Position numbers and translations under genes: made by a program
The notes under the pieces: model-generated
What the model saw: only the letters and a program-made list of their open reading frames with translations
The model's database searches: none
Told to the model about the DNA's origin: nothing
Assembly: GCF_028389875.1 (NCBI RefSeq)
Contig: NC_084682.1
Location: forward strand, 1,560,001 to 1,624,000
Length of the DNA stretch: 64,000 bases
DNA from: Rhea pennata
Lineage: Eukaryota > Chordata > Aves > Rheiformes > Rheidae
Direction of reading: 5' to 3'
Part shown: in pieces, positions 35,901-45,788 of the stretch
How positions within the stretch are numbered: position 1 is the first letter of the stretch
Layout: every line of letters starts with the position of its first letter

Positions 35901-38900
35901 TCCTTGAGGGTCATGTGAAAGCCTGACTCCCTCAGGTTAGGCTTTGGAAGTTTCCCAGTGTATGAGAATGGCACTTTTTCTTTTCTTTTTTTTTTCTTTT
36001 TTCTTTTTGACTCTCAATAGATAATTTTGTAGCACTGTTAACATTTGAAGTGCTGATTTCTAGAAAACCTCTAATGCTGAACCTTTCTTCTCTGTTCTTT
36101 TATGCTTTGCAGTTGGTGTTATCTGTGCGGCTCCAGGTCTGGATGGGGCATGGTGGAGAGCTCAAGTTGTTGGCTACTTCAAAGAGAGCAGTGAAGTGGA
36201 GATCAGATACGTGGACTATGGAGGATACGAGAGAGTGAAAATTGACACACTCAGACAAATCAGGTCTCCAGCTCCTCTTCCATGGCCTGAGGCCATTCTA
36301 GCTTGAGCCTACATCATAGCTGGCCATATGGTTTGAATTGCTTACGAGATTTTCAGCACTGAGATGAAGTGGAAACGGAATGGTTTTCCCCAGCAGCGGA
36401 TGTGGATTCCTCGGGAACGCAGCAAGCTCTTGCATGGCTTTTTGGGCAAGGGATTGCAATTATTGCCACATCAATGTGGAAGCTGAGAAAAAGAAAGCCT
36501 TCAAGGGAGGCCCAAGGGAGTAGTAAACTTTTCCAAGAGCCAGCAATAAAACTCAGGTTCCCTGTGCCTGAGCACCTTTGGCTAGACCTGTTGGGTGAGG
36601 GTTATCTTATACAAGCCCACAAATACTTGATTGTCCCAGCTAGAGTGCCCCCAAGGTGGGAGAAAAGCAGCAGAACTCCTGTTATGGCAAGTGATCTTTA
36701 CTTTAAGCGCAGTCCACTGGGGTGTCCTAATCACAAAATTTGTTTCTGCTGCTCGGACTGTTGAAAATTTGACTGTTCTTTGACAGTCATCAATTTATAA
36801 CTTAATTCATTTTAGGCCAACTAATGCTAGAAAATACAGAAGTAATTTTGAAGATACGTTCTTATTCAGATTGATTCTCTTCTCTTTAAGGTCTGATTTT
36901 GTAACACTACCTTTCCAAGGAGCAGAAGTTTTGCTAGACAACGTGGTGCCTCTTCCAGGTAATAGAACTCTTGAGACATACTGTTACCACTTCTCCTCCT
37001 GCTGGATTCAGTGGATGCCAGCTGTGTACAAGCAATGATTCTGCCTAACCTTCCTCCCTGCTCTTGCAAGTGCAGCCTTTGAAGTGACGAGAGCAAGGGT
37101 TGGAAAAAAAAACCGCTTTATTCTTCTGTATGTGCTAGCATGGCACAACTAGTCTGACTCCAGGGGAAAGATGATAAATGTCCAGGCTTTTTCCTACATG
37201 GAAGAGAAAATGAATTATGTTCTCCTAGACAGCAAGTTGGCAAAACTGGCAGGATACAGCTGAAGTAGTTGTAACTATTCTGCTGCCTTCTGTTGTTGAG
37301 CCTCTGTAAATAAACAGATGCAAACAGTCTTTAATCTGCTAGACAAACATTTGACATGGTCCTGCTGAAATGACTGATGTGTACAGTCCTGTGTTCTAAA
37401 AACTGCCCTCCGAGCACTGGAAAACTGTCAGTGACTGCCTAGAAAAGCTTCCTGTTTTTTCTGATATTATTAAAGGTGTTTGCTGTATCAGTGTCTAAAA
37501 AAACTGTCCTTCTGGGTGCTGCAGGGGTCAGTTTCAGGAACTAGGGATCAGACTAAATTTAATCACTGGAGCTTGTGGGGCTGACAGAACTCCAGTTCAT
37601 GCAGCCCCTGCCAAAACTGTTGATGGATGGCAAAGCTTAAGATGTTCCTAGCAGAGTTGAGCAATTTGCATGAGGTAGTCTACTTTCTTCAGTATTTATG
37701 GTAGTGTAAGGAGTTTACGTGCTTCAAGAGATGGTCACAGGGAGGGGGAGCGCAAAGGAGAAACTTTATTTTGCCGCTATTTGACTGGAAATAAGCAACT
37801 TCCCTCCAAAATGAAAACACTCTTATGTCCTGTCTCATCTTCGCAGTGTAGACTGTAACTCTACTGGCTGGGACACACGGGTTTCCTGCAGCGTTACACA
37901 TGGACTTAGCAACAGTACCCCTCTATGCTGCTGAAGCTGAGAGATGAGAGCTGCCAGCACTTAAAGAGCACATTTGGCACTATTCAGGTGCCAGCAAGCC
38001 TGTGGTACAAATGCTTTTGAGTTCCTGTTTATGCTGTTGCCCTCTGTGCAGGATCAGCAAAGTCCTGGGGCCCCTGAACTTAGCTTATTAAGGATCAAAA
38101 TATTAATGGAAGCTCAGAGGTACTGCAGAAGAACACTCTTGTGTCTTTAAAGCCTCCTAATTCATCAGCCACTTATGATCATATTAACTTAGCTAGCAGC
38201 TTTAAAAAGCATTTCGTCCTTTCCCTCCAGCAACACAGCAGGCACAATTCTTGTGTGATCTTCAACTTAATAGACTGGTTTCCACAAATGCCTACAGCAA
38301 CAGTGGGTGAGGGTTCTCTGGCCTAACTTATGTAGGAGGTCAGACAAGATTAACTTAATAGTCCCTTCTGGCCTTTAAAGCCTGTGAATGTCTCATTTGT
38401 TTTCTGCTATTCTTATCTTTTCAAAGATGAGGATCATTTTTCATCAGAAGCTGATGCAGCTGTTAGTGAGATGACCAGAGGGACAGCACTACTGGCACAG
38501 GTACATGAGAGCTGTCTGGAAAAGCCTTGCTGATTTTACTGTAGTCATTATCTTTTCTGCTCCCCAGCATACTGTTCGTGTTAAAATCGGAAACAAAGCC
38601 AGAGCCTCGAAGCCTAGTTGCTGGATGGGGTTTCTGAAGAGAAATCTCAGTGCTGGGAACAGGCTAAGAATTTTCTTGTGTAGCAGCAGCGCCACTCATG
38701 GCTGCTTGTGGCTCTAAGGAATGCACAAAATAGGGCAAATACAGCTTAGCTAGATGATGGGGACAGGGAGAAAGGGGGGCTGAACAGGCTTGCGAGGCAT
38801 GAAATAGAGTGAGGTTGTCCAGGGGGTAATGCATTCACCTGGCCTTGTGCAGCTTCTCCAATCTTCAGTGTGATTGCAATGCTGATGTCCAGTATCTGGC

Positions 38901-39595
38901 CTCTTGCTGATGAAGGGAGATGCAGGACTTCTGCTAGGATCCCAGAGGCTTCCATGCAAGTTGCCCAGTCTTAACAAAAGGGGAGTCACCTCTTTGAAGT
39001 GCCTCCGACAGTGGCTGGAGTAATCCACGTGAGCTAACTGAAGTGAGTGGGAAGCTGATGGCATTTGTGACAGTCAATCCCTATGGCTTTCTTTGGTTTA
39101 ATCCAGTGTTGAAGAGCATCTCTAATTCTAGCAGTAGCATAGATTTGAGGGAACAGAGCAAAGTTACTAACAGTGTCCCAGCTGCGTGGTGGCAGCAGTA
39201 CGTCTCCACTGGTGTATTGGTGCTGTGGGCTACGCATAAGTTTACATATGAAGCATCTGATACACAGTGAATGGTGCCAGCTTGTGTCTGGCCTGGCTCA
39301 GACCAAGACTGCTGCCCTCTAATGCTCTTCTGTGTTTCCAGGTCACAAATTATGACAGTGCAACCGGTCTGCCACTGATACAGTTGTGGAGTATGATGGG
39401 AGATGAGGTGTGTATGCTGACTTATCTAATTTTCATCACAGTTTGAGTTTATGCCCGCTGTGTGGATTAAGAGCTTGCTGATGTTTCCAGCTAGCAGTTT
39501 GTTCACCTCTCTCTTTCCACCCCTCCCTTTAGGTGGTGTCGATAAATAGAGCTCTGGTGGAAAGAGGATTTGCTCAGTGGATTGACAGCTACTAG
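28258..39595 (+). CDS. AKAP1: A-kinase anchoring protein 1 (AKAP149/AKAP121), complete, ten coding exons
   Basis: AKAP1 anchors PKA regulatory subunits, phosphatases and mRNAs on the outer mitochondrial membrane. The spliced model joins 28258-29926, 32007-32140, 33545-33671, 34274-34401, 35681-35858, 36113-36263, 36891-36958, 38427-38500, 39342-39407 and 39533-39595; the lengths sum to 2658 bases, or 885 residues (human about 903). Residues 1-30 hold the mitochondrial targeting and membrane anchor (MALRFRTFF, then a hydrophobic stretch with [12 protein letters not shown]). An amphipathic PKA-binding helix lies at about 314-338 ([17 protein letters not shown] at 322-338). A KH RNA-binding domain spans about 591-660 with the GxxG loop GKQG at 609-612. 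A Tudor domain spans about 735-797 with YVDYGG at 778-783. Residues 31-310 are low-complexity and Ser/Glu-rich. The start is fixed by an in-frame TAA at 28237 just upstream and by homology to the human N terminus. All phases agree across junctions. Confidence 0.95.
29927..32006 (+). other. AKAP1: AKAP1 intron 2
   Basis: Bounded by GTAAGG and TTTTGTAG. The intron contains a weak MIR-like stretch near 30637-30680 (acctgtgtgaccttgggga). No exon-like sequence or RNA gene is seen in it. Confidence 0.8.
32007..32140 (+). CDS. AKAP1: AKAP1 exon 3
   Basis: Completes a split Gly codon and then reads [16 protein letters not shown], ending with [10 protein letters not shown], which matches the conserved stretch before the KH domain in human AKAP1. 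The donor is GTAACC. The frame ends on a codon boundary. Confidence 0.93.
32141..33544 (+). other. AKAP1: AKAP1 intron 3
   Basis: A GTAACC...AAAG intron of 1.4 kb. It contains a purine-rich A/G tract near 33212-33240. No other element is recognised. Confidence 0.8.
33545..33671 (+). CDS. AKAP1: AKAP1 exon 4 (KH domain core)
   Basis: Reads [19 protein letters not shown], then [14 protein letters not shown] and ICHIEG. The GKQG motif is the RNA-contacting GxxG loop of the KH fold. The exon ends one base into a Gly codon at a perfect GTAAGT donor. Confidence 0.95.
33672..34273 (+). other. AKAP1: AKAP1 intron 4
   Basis: A GTAAGT...TTCCAG intron of 602 bases with nothing else recognised in it. 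Confidence 0.85.
34274..34401 (+). CDS. AKAP1: AKAP1 exon 5 (end of KH domain and linker)
   Basis: Encodes [19 protein letters not shown], then a proline-rich linker ending PMTSW. It matches human AKAP1 closely. The donor is GTGAGT and the frame ends on the Trp codon. Confidence 0.94.
34402..35680 (+). other. AKAP1: AKAP1 intron 5, with TG/TATA microsatellite
   Basis: A GTGAGT...GACAG intron of 1.28 kb. It contains an alternating purine-pyrimidine TG/TATACA tract at about 34466-34520, of Z-DNA-prone type. No exon is seen. Confidence 0.85.
35681..35858 (+). CDS. AKAP1: AKAP1 exon 6 (start of Tudor region)
   Basis: Encodes [20 protein letters not shown], then HTHPTFHVL and [13 protein letters not shown], near-identical to human AKAP1. 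The exon ends one base into a Val codon. The following intron starts with GC (GCAAGT at 35859) rather than GT; only this boundary keeps the frame and the known protein. Confidence 0.93.
35859..36112 (+). other. AKAP1: AKAP1 intron 6, GC-AG type
   Basis: The intron opens GCAAGT and closes TTTGCAG. Apart from the C at +2, the donor context AAG then GCAAGT is the strong consensus required of GC-AG introns. It includes a long C/T-rich tract near 35977-36009. Confidence 0.88.
36113..36263 (+). CDS. AKAP1: AKAP1 exon 7 (Tudor domain core)
   Basis: Reads [20 protein letters not shown], then [16 protein letters not shown] and LRQI. The aromatic residues and YVDYGG are diagnostic of the extended Tudor fold. 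The donor is GTCTCC, unusually weak, but the only one that joins correctly to exon 8 (the Arg codon is AG plus G). Confidence 0.93.
36264..36890 (+). other. AKAP1: AKAP1 intron 7
   Basis: A GTCTCC...TTTAAG intron of 627 bases. A 131-codon open frame (36369-36764) crosses it but overlaps a MIR-like fossil and matches no AKAP1 sequence, so it is not called as a gene. Confidence 0.8.
36505..36590 (+). mobile_element. MIR-like SINE fossil in AKAP1 intron 7
   Basis: GGCCCAAGGGAGTAGTAAAC, then AGAGCCAGCAATAAAACTCA and GGTTCCCTGTGCCTGAGCAC follow the order of the 3' half of MIR-type SINEs (gcccaaggtcacacagctagtaa ... gagccaggatttgaacccaggtc). It is diverged but ordered. Confidence 0.45.
36891..36958 (+). 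CDS. AKAP1: AKAP1 exon 8
   Basis: Encodes [20 protein letters not shown], the end of the Tudor domain, matching human AKAP1 ([16 protein letters not shown]). The donor is GTAATA. Confidence 0.93.
36959..38426 (+). other. AKAP1: AKAP1 intron 8
   Basis: A GTAATA...TCAAAG intron of 1.47 kb carrying an ancient CR1-like fragment at about 38311-38390. Nothing else is recognised. Confidence 0.85.
38311..38390 (+). mobile_element. Ancient CR1-type LINE 3'-end fragment
   Basis: The order GGTTCTCTGGCC, TATGTAGGAGGTCAGACAAG, TTAATAGTCCCTTCTGGCCT and TTAAAGCCTGTGAATG closely follows the 3' end of old reptilian CR1 elements (aggaggtcagactagatgatcataatggtcccttctggccttaaaatctatgaa). It is a short, old fossil in sense orientation. 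Confidence 0.65.
38427..38500 (+). CDS. AKAP1: AKAP1 exon 9
   Basis: Encodes [16 protein letters not shown] followed by TRGTALLAQ, matching the human acidic stretch that precedes the C-terminal helix. The donor is GTACAT. Confidence 0.92.
38501..39341 (+). other. AKAP1: AKAP1 intron 9
   Basis: A GTACAT...TTCCAG intron of 841 bases with no recognised element. Confidence 0.85.
39342..39407 (+). CDS. AKAP1: AKAP1 exon 10
   Basis: Encodes [20 protein letters not shown] followed by DE, matching human [21 protein letters not shown] apart from one extra residue. The donor is GTGTGT. Confidence 0.92.
39533..39595 (+). CDS. AKAP1: AKAP1 exon 11 (terminal coding exon)
   Basis: Encodes [20 protein letters not shown] and the stop TAG at 39593-39595. 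The human protein ends a few residues later (DSYYTSL as recalled), so the last residues differ. The acceptor is CCCTTTAG. Confidence 0.93.
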   Translation: MVSINRALVERGFAQWIDSY

Positions 39596-41170
39596 CAATG
39601 TCCGAGATGCCTCGACAACTTTTTCTAACAAAATAAAATCTTTTTTTTTTTTTTTTTTTTTGCACTGTTACAATTCGGTTTGGCAACCCCTTTTGGGAAT
39701 AACTGTTTACACCTATGTACAAAGTTTTTGCGGTCCATTGAAACTTGTTTTGCTCAACTGTTACCATTTCACTAGAAACACATACCTCATCTCAGTGAAA
39801 GGCGGGGTGTTAAAAGCCATAATGAGAGATACTGTAGCTTTAAAGCAAAAAAATTCTCCCTGGCCTCTTCTCTTAATCAGAATGGCAAAAAAAAAAAAAA
39901 CTTAAAACCTTGGGGCTTGCTTGAAGCCCCTGAAATGTTAACTGTGGTTGCATGTCAATTCAACATGCATACTACCCCATGAACTCAGTGTCCACTTCTC
40001 TTAAAAGTTGCGTTGGCTGTCCTTTTTCTAACAGGCTCTGCCTATGAAACCAGTGGATGTTAATGAGTTTAATGTTCAGTTTATGAATTTCTCTATATTG
40101 TGCTGCCAGCCTGCACAAACTGCATTCATCTGGGATCTTCCTGATACCAGGAGGTAGATGAGTTGCATTCATTGCACTTACTGTGGCACATGTCTCACTG
40201 CAGTTGTGTTTTCTAGGCTTGATCTGCTTAAGGAAGAAAGTTTCTTTGTGGAGATGCTTAAAGTGCAGGATATGTTACCACTACAGTTATTGCTCTGAAA
40301 TCTATGTTCCAAATCGTGTATTTAAAGAAAAGAACTGATTGCCAAGCCCAGTTGTAATTTGTATTTTTCTAGCTGTGCAAGTCTGTAAATATATATAAAA
40401 AAAATCATTGTAATATTTTGTACAAGAAAAACACTGGAAACAAAGGGAACTTTACAGAAACTTTTTCACACCAAAATGTCCTATGTAGGTAGAACTGGTT
40501 TGGAGTGCGTTAGGATAGCTGACATATTTGGAGCATCCGAATGTGGGAGTGTTTCTGCTCTGCTGTATACAGGATTAGCATTCCCTTAGATTGCTGTCTG
40601 GTTTGAATTGTGATCACTGCATTCTTTGCTATGTTGCTGTACAGATGTGTTTAAAAAAAAAAAGTAACAATTTGGCATTAATATTGCAGTGGTGTTCTCT
40701 CTCAATTTTTTTGCTCCTTTTTAGATTTCTGTCATACGGAATTTAAAATTTTGCTCAAGTAATTTAAACTGACTTAATACTATTAAACACATGCCCCTCT
40801 AATGTATATCACTTTAGATGTGTATTGAGCTGGGATTTATTGCTGGCGGAGAAGACACTTGCCAGGAAAATGTTGATGTAGTCAGTCCCCAGGAAAGTTT
40901 TTTCAGGTGAATTCAGGAATGTCATTACATCTTATGAGCTAACATGTCAGTGCACCACACATCTGGATAGTTGCCTACAAAAGCATTTGGTCCGATCCCT
41001 TCCAATATGGTATGATTATATCCTTTTTTTTGAGTTCTCTCCTATTCGGCGCTTATGATTTAATGTTCATGTTTGCAATAATGTCCAATGAAAACTAAAT
41101 TTGGTAACTCAGTTAAATCTATAAAAACATATATCCTCTTGGAATGTTTCTTTCCATTTCAATTAAAGCT
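39596..41170 (+). other. AKAP1: AKAP1 3' UTR (end approximate)
   Basis: This AT-rich, gene-free stretch follows the stop. Candidate poly(A) hexamers are AATAAA at 39632-39637 (37 bases after the stop, followed by a T21 run), ATTAAA at 40782-40787 and ATTAAA at 41162-41167. A Pumilio-type TGTAAATA is at 40384-40391. The distal sites are favoured because AKAP1 mRNAs usually have a 3' UTR of more than 1 kb; the precise end is not resolvable. Confidence 0.55.
39632..39637 (+). terminator. AKAP1: Candidate proximal AKAP1 poly(A) signal
   Basis: AATAAA lies 37 bases after the stop and just before a T21 run, which could act as the U-rich downstream element. It is a candidate only. Confidence 0.35.
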
Positions 41171-42480
41171 CGAATTTTAAGCCGTCTTAATCAAACTGTG
41201 ATGACTAAGAGCCTTCATTTCCAGATCTCTTGTGATATAGGGCTGGGAAGGGAGCTCAGTGTGATAAGGTGAGATATGATCATGATGGCTTTTCAACGGA
41301 TGCAAAAACGTCAAGCTTAAACTCCTGGGGTTTCTTCAAATGTTGTGGAAGAGCTGAAGACTGGATTTATTCTTAATATGAATTACTTATTTTAAACCCT
41401 TAGTCTAAGCACTAGTACTCAAGGCTGTTGTACTTGAGGCTGTTTTGTTTGAAATTAATTTGCCTCGCAAGCTCAGGAAATTGCTTTGTCATGCAAGTGT
41501 TGAAAAGTGAAACTTGCGAGTTCTCACCCTGGTATTGGAGCACCTGGAAACTGGGAAAGCCTATTGCACTAGGCCATACCTCTGCTCTGGATGGAGAAGC
41601 AACTATGGCCTGGGACAGACTGACTCCTCTAGAGTTGCACAGAGTAGAAGTACTGCTGTTATGATCCCGAGATGTATGCAGTTGGGAACAGTCTTTCATT
41701 AATCCTGTTCGTCTTCCCAGTCTCAAGGATTAGAGCCAATTTCTCAGATTCACTTAGAATTACACACAACGTGTGGATCCTTTGGACTACAACTCTGCTC
41801 AGCAGTGTCCTTTTCTGTTGCCTCAGCTCACCCCAGGAAAAGTGGTTTCTGCTCTCAGGGTTTCTCAATCCTTGCAGCATGTGCTGAGTTGGATTTTTGC
41901 CATCAGGTATGATCTCCCAGGTGAAAATTTGACAGCAGAGTTCTTGCACAGTGGTTAACACACTATTGAAATTCAGGGCACTTTGGTGTAGTGTGCTGTG
42001 CTTCAGTTATCCATGCATGGCAGAGTTTGCTGCTTCAAAAGGTCTGATAGCCAGAAACTCTGTCCAGGGAGAGACCACTAAAGTGAGGAAAAGGAGCTGC
42101 CAGGAGGTTGTCTCGGCATCAGCTCTGTAACTTGAGTGCTTCAGCAGCTCAAGGATGCCTTGCCAGGTACCTCCCCTGCCAGGTGATGTCTCCCCTAATT
42201 AAACCGTTCCAATGGGAGCCAACCTCGTGTTGAAGGATTGTGTTTCAGCCTTGAGGCACTGACCTCGGTGTTAGCTCTCTGCTGCCAGCATCTGGAACAG
42301 GAACCAAGCTAGAGATAAAAGGTCAAGAGGAGATGAAGAGCCCTGCACTCCGATGGAAGCCTCATGCAGGTGAACACACCGTGTCCAGAAAAGTTGGCTT
42401 GTCTTTGTGAATGTGTGTTTGTAAAGCTTTTTTCCCCCCCGCTTTAGGAAGCCCTACCTGCTTTACAGTGGGATAGAGGG
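41171..42480. other. AKAP1-MSI2 intergenic, left part
   Basis: No gene, RNA or clear transposon is recognised here. Base composition rises from AT-rich to GC-rich toward the CpG domain. Confidence 0.6.
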
Positions 42481-44750
42481 CTGCAAGTTACCAGTGTTTG
42501 ATGTGAGAACTGTTGCTGCTTTCTCTAGCTGCAGCCTCGCTCGTGCAGTGGAGGATGAAGCAATGAAGCTCTGGAAGTGGCTGGGGCGGCGCTTTGCTCT
42601 CGGTGGTGAGCTGACTCCTCCCGAGGTGCTGTTCGCTGCCGCTCCGCGGGAGACGGGCCGTGCAGCCCTCCTGGACGGGAGCGTGCGCCCGGGCAGGCGC
42701 TGCCCTCGCCCCTGCCCCCTGTGCCAGGGGCTGCGCTCGCTCACGTGCGGGCTGGTTCCGGAGTCGGAGTCCTGCTGAACACGTGAAGTGGGGTCTGCCT
42801 CCTCCCACCCCACGGGGGGTGGAGCAGGAGGCTTGACTGCCAAATATTGAAGTGTGTGGGGGGGGGAAATAATTCAGGCTGGCAGTTCAGAGATGGTAGC
42901 TTCATCCTGACATAATCCAGATGCTGCAGTCACTAAAATTTGGAGGTGGAGAAGCAAACGGGTCTTCCTTGGTGCTACTGCATGTCCCAAAGAGCTTTCC
43001 AAGGTGTAGTCTGTGGAAGTCTGTAGTCATTGGTCTCAGGTTCTTAGTAGCTCAGTAGTGTTTTTTCCCCTCAGAAGTTTAGAGTAGCCCCTGGACTTGC
43101 TGGTCCGTGCCAGGGGGTGAAGACGGTCCTGTCCTGCCAGTGACTCATCCCTGCTGGCGCGTTGCCCCGCTGCCCCGTGCGTGCGTTCTCCGGGGATCTC
43201 CGGTGGCTCGGCGCGGGAGCCTTCCCCCGCGCTGCCTTCCTCGGCCTGCGCGCTGCGGGCGAAGCTCCTTACCAGCCGTAAGAGGCGCAACGCCGTAGAG
43301 CGGGGTTAACCCGAGGCGGGGTGCTGGCAGGGGGCACGTGGGGCTCCCTCCCTCCCTCCCTCCTCCGGGCTCGGCCGGCGCGGGTGGTGGTGGCCCCGCG
43401 GCTGTGCCGCGGGAGCGGTTTCCCGGAGCCGCGCCGCGACCTGCTGCGGCCGATTTGCTGGCGCGCAGCTCCCGCTCAGCAGCCGCGAGGCGGGTGGCTG
43501 CACCCCGAGTCCCCGGGTACGCAGCAGCTTCGGCCGCTTTAGCGGAAAACAAACGCTCGGCTTCTTGCAGGCCTCCCGAGATGTGAAGCGGGAGGGGAGG
43601 GCGGAGGGGGCTTTTCTCGCACGGGCAGGGGGAGAGGCGAACAGGGCCTGCTGGAAAGGAGCAGGGGAGGCTGCAGCGGGGCTGCTGTTCGCATCCCCCC
43701 GCTCGCCGGCGCGGCGCCGGGGCCCGCGGCTCGGCTCGGCTGCAGCCGTTCGAGGGGGCTTTTCCCTTAGAAAAGCGGGAGTTTTATTACGGGTGAAACG
43801 CACGGGGCCTCTGGGGACGCCTCGTTCACGGCTTCCGTCCGGATCGCTTCCCGGCGGCGCTGGAGCCGCTGCAGGGAGCTCGCTCCCCGTGGGGGCCGGG
43901 GCTGCCGCCGGCCGAGCCCCCGGGCGCCGGCAGCGCGCGGTCTGCGCCCCAGCCCCGGCGCCCGCCCGCCGCCCCGGCGGAGGGTCCGGCGCCGCGCAGG
44001 CCGGCGGCACGGCGCGGCACGGCGCGGCACGGCGCGGCACCAGATGGCACTCCAGCCTAAGCGGAGCCGCCGGCTGCGGCCCGTCCCCGGCAGCGCTGCC
44101 ACGGGGCACGCAAGCCGCTTCGCTCGTTTTTTTCCCCCCAAATCAGATATATTTTTTTCCCTTTTTTTTTTTTCCTGCTTTTTCCCCAGCCGGACGGCGC
44201 GGGCGCTCGTGGGCCGGTTCGGCTCAGCGCGCCCCTCGGGGAGGCGAGCGCCCGGGGCAGAGCCGCGCGGCACCGGTCGCCTTTTGCTTAACGAGCAACA
44301 AATCCAAAGCTTATTTTCATGTTTATCCAGAGCCGTTTGTGGTTTAGGGGCTATTTGCAACCTGAACTTACAGTGTTACCCTGCTTTACAAAAAGTTACA
44401 AAAAATGCTCTTTCGGGAGCCTTTTGGTGAGCTAAAGGTGCAACGTATCTCAACGGTAATTTCACTCCATTTTTAAGGCCTGACCAGTAATTCACCTGCT
44501 AAAAGCACCCGCTAAACCGGGGCAGGGCACTGCCGGGCGCTTGCCGCTCCTGCAAGGCGCCCGCCGGGGGCTTCGCCGGTGCAGGGCCCGTCCCGCGCCC
44601 GGCGGGGGGGGTCCCCACCGAATCCCGCAGGAAAACGGGCCCCGCGCCGCGCGCACCCCCTCTCCCTCCTCTGCCCTCGCGAGCTGGAAGGGACCCGCGC
44701 GCCCCGTTGTCCCCCCAGCGCTGAATCCCCCCGGCCGTTTCCGTTCCAGT
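42480..44750. promoter_or_regulatory. Orphan CpG island between AKAP1 and MSI2
   Basis: A 2.2-kb CpG-dense segment begins 8 to 10 kb before the MSI2 start codon and after the AKAP1 3' UTR. It contains CTCC repeats (43349-43368), a GGCACGGCGC tandem (44006-44040), Sp1-type boxes and T-rich tracts near 44125-44175. No known protein is encoded; the open frames on both strands are long because stop codons are rare in such sequence. It could be an upstream alternative MSI2 promoter or a lncRNA promoter. Confidence 0.55.
44006..44040. repeat. GGCACGGCGC tandem repeat
   Basis: About 3.5 perfect copies of a 10-bp unit lie inside the orphan CpG island. The CGGCAC core recurs in the larger array at 49.5 kb. 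Confidence 0.85.
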
Positions 44751-45107
44751 TTGCGTTTTTCAGCCCCCTACGACGTCTCTGAAGAATCGGGAAACGTGTG
44801 GTGTGTGTCCCGCCGCTCCTATCTTAGCAGCGCGAAGCAAACCACGGCGGCACGGGCAATTTCACACGCCGCCCGTTATTGCTGTTTAAAGCGCCGAGGT
44901 ACAAAAACGATCGGCAACCCAGCTTCACCGAGCTCGCCGGCTGCCACAGCGCAGCTTTTTAGTGCTGGCTGCCGGGCGCAGTCGTTCCCTCGCCTTTGAC
45001 TGGCAGATTTCCTGATGCTGGAACAGCAAAATCATTTTTGGTTTCAACAGACACATTACTTGCTGCTGAAAAGAAGTAATTCACATTAAAAAAGTCCACG
45101 TATTTTA

Positions 45108-45142
45108 TATATACGTACATATACATACATACATACATATAT
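45108..45142. repeat. TACA/TATA microsatellite
   Basis: Alternating TACATA and TACA units in an AT-rich island between GC-rich segments; a simple repeat. Confidence 0.85.
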
Positions 45143-45159
45143 GCCGTGCTGGGTAGACG

Positions 45160-45788
45160 GTCAGTTTTCCCACCTGACCAACCTTTTGCGTTTCCCCAAG
45201 CTTTGCAAATTTTGCATTTTTTTCTGCCCGAGTTCGTGGGTTCGGCGGCAGTCGGGAGGGTGTTGCATGAGCAAGCGAAACATTTGTTTGCTCTCCCTGT
45301 CCTCGGAAGGGAAAAGGGACGAGACGCCAGCTTCGTCCCGGCGATGCTGATACGTGAGGGCTCACGTTTTTTCCCTCGGGGCTGCGATGGAGACCTCTCC
45401 CGCGCTGAAGGTGTTAGGTGTGTCAGCGGTGTTTGCATAAACCCAGTGGTAAAGATTAGGCATTTATGAATGTCTATTTAAGACAAGTTTATCTTTGTTT
45501 CGTTTACATTTGAGGGGATGAAACATAGCCATTCTACGTGAAAACAAGCCTTTGTCTTTGCTGGAAATAATAGGCCTGTTTTTTTTTTTTTCCTATGCCT
45601 CATAAAATGTAACCAAGACGACGCTCGTGGGGCAGGGGGAGCTGAGCTTTTGGGCGCACCCCCGTCCTTCCCTGGGAAGCCACAGCAAGCTCCCGGCTTC
45701 CTCGCCCAGAGGAGGAGCAGGTTGTGCTGGCGTGGGCTGGCTGAGCAGAGGGGCGATGCTGCGGGAAAGGGGCAACGAGCCTTTTGGG
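45160..45788. other. Non-coding segment before the minisatellite
   Basis: Mixed AT- and GC-rich sequence with no gene recognised. 45420-45560 is notably AT-rich for this domain and may be a regulatory element. Confidence 0.5.

Noticed and set aside
36369-36764. A 131-codon frame inside AKAP1 intron 7
   Set aside because: It does not match AKAP1, has no splice support and overlaps a MIR-like fossil.
41001-41030. Possible CR1 3'-end fragment (gatcccttccaatatggtat)
   Set aside because: Only about 14 bases resemble CR1 and the typical flanking sequence is missing.
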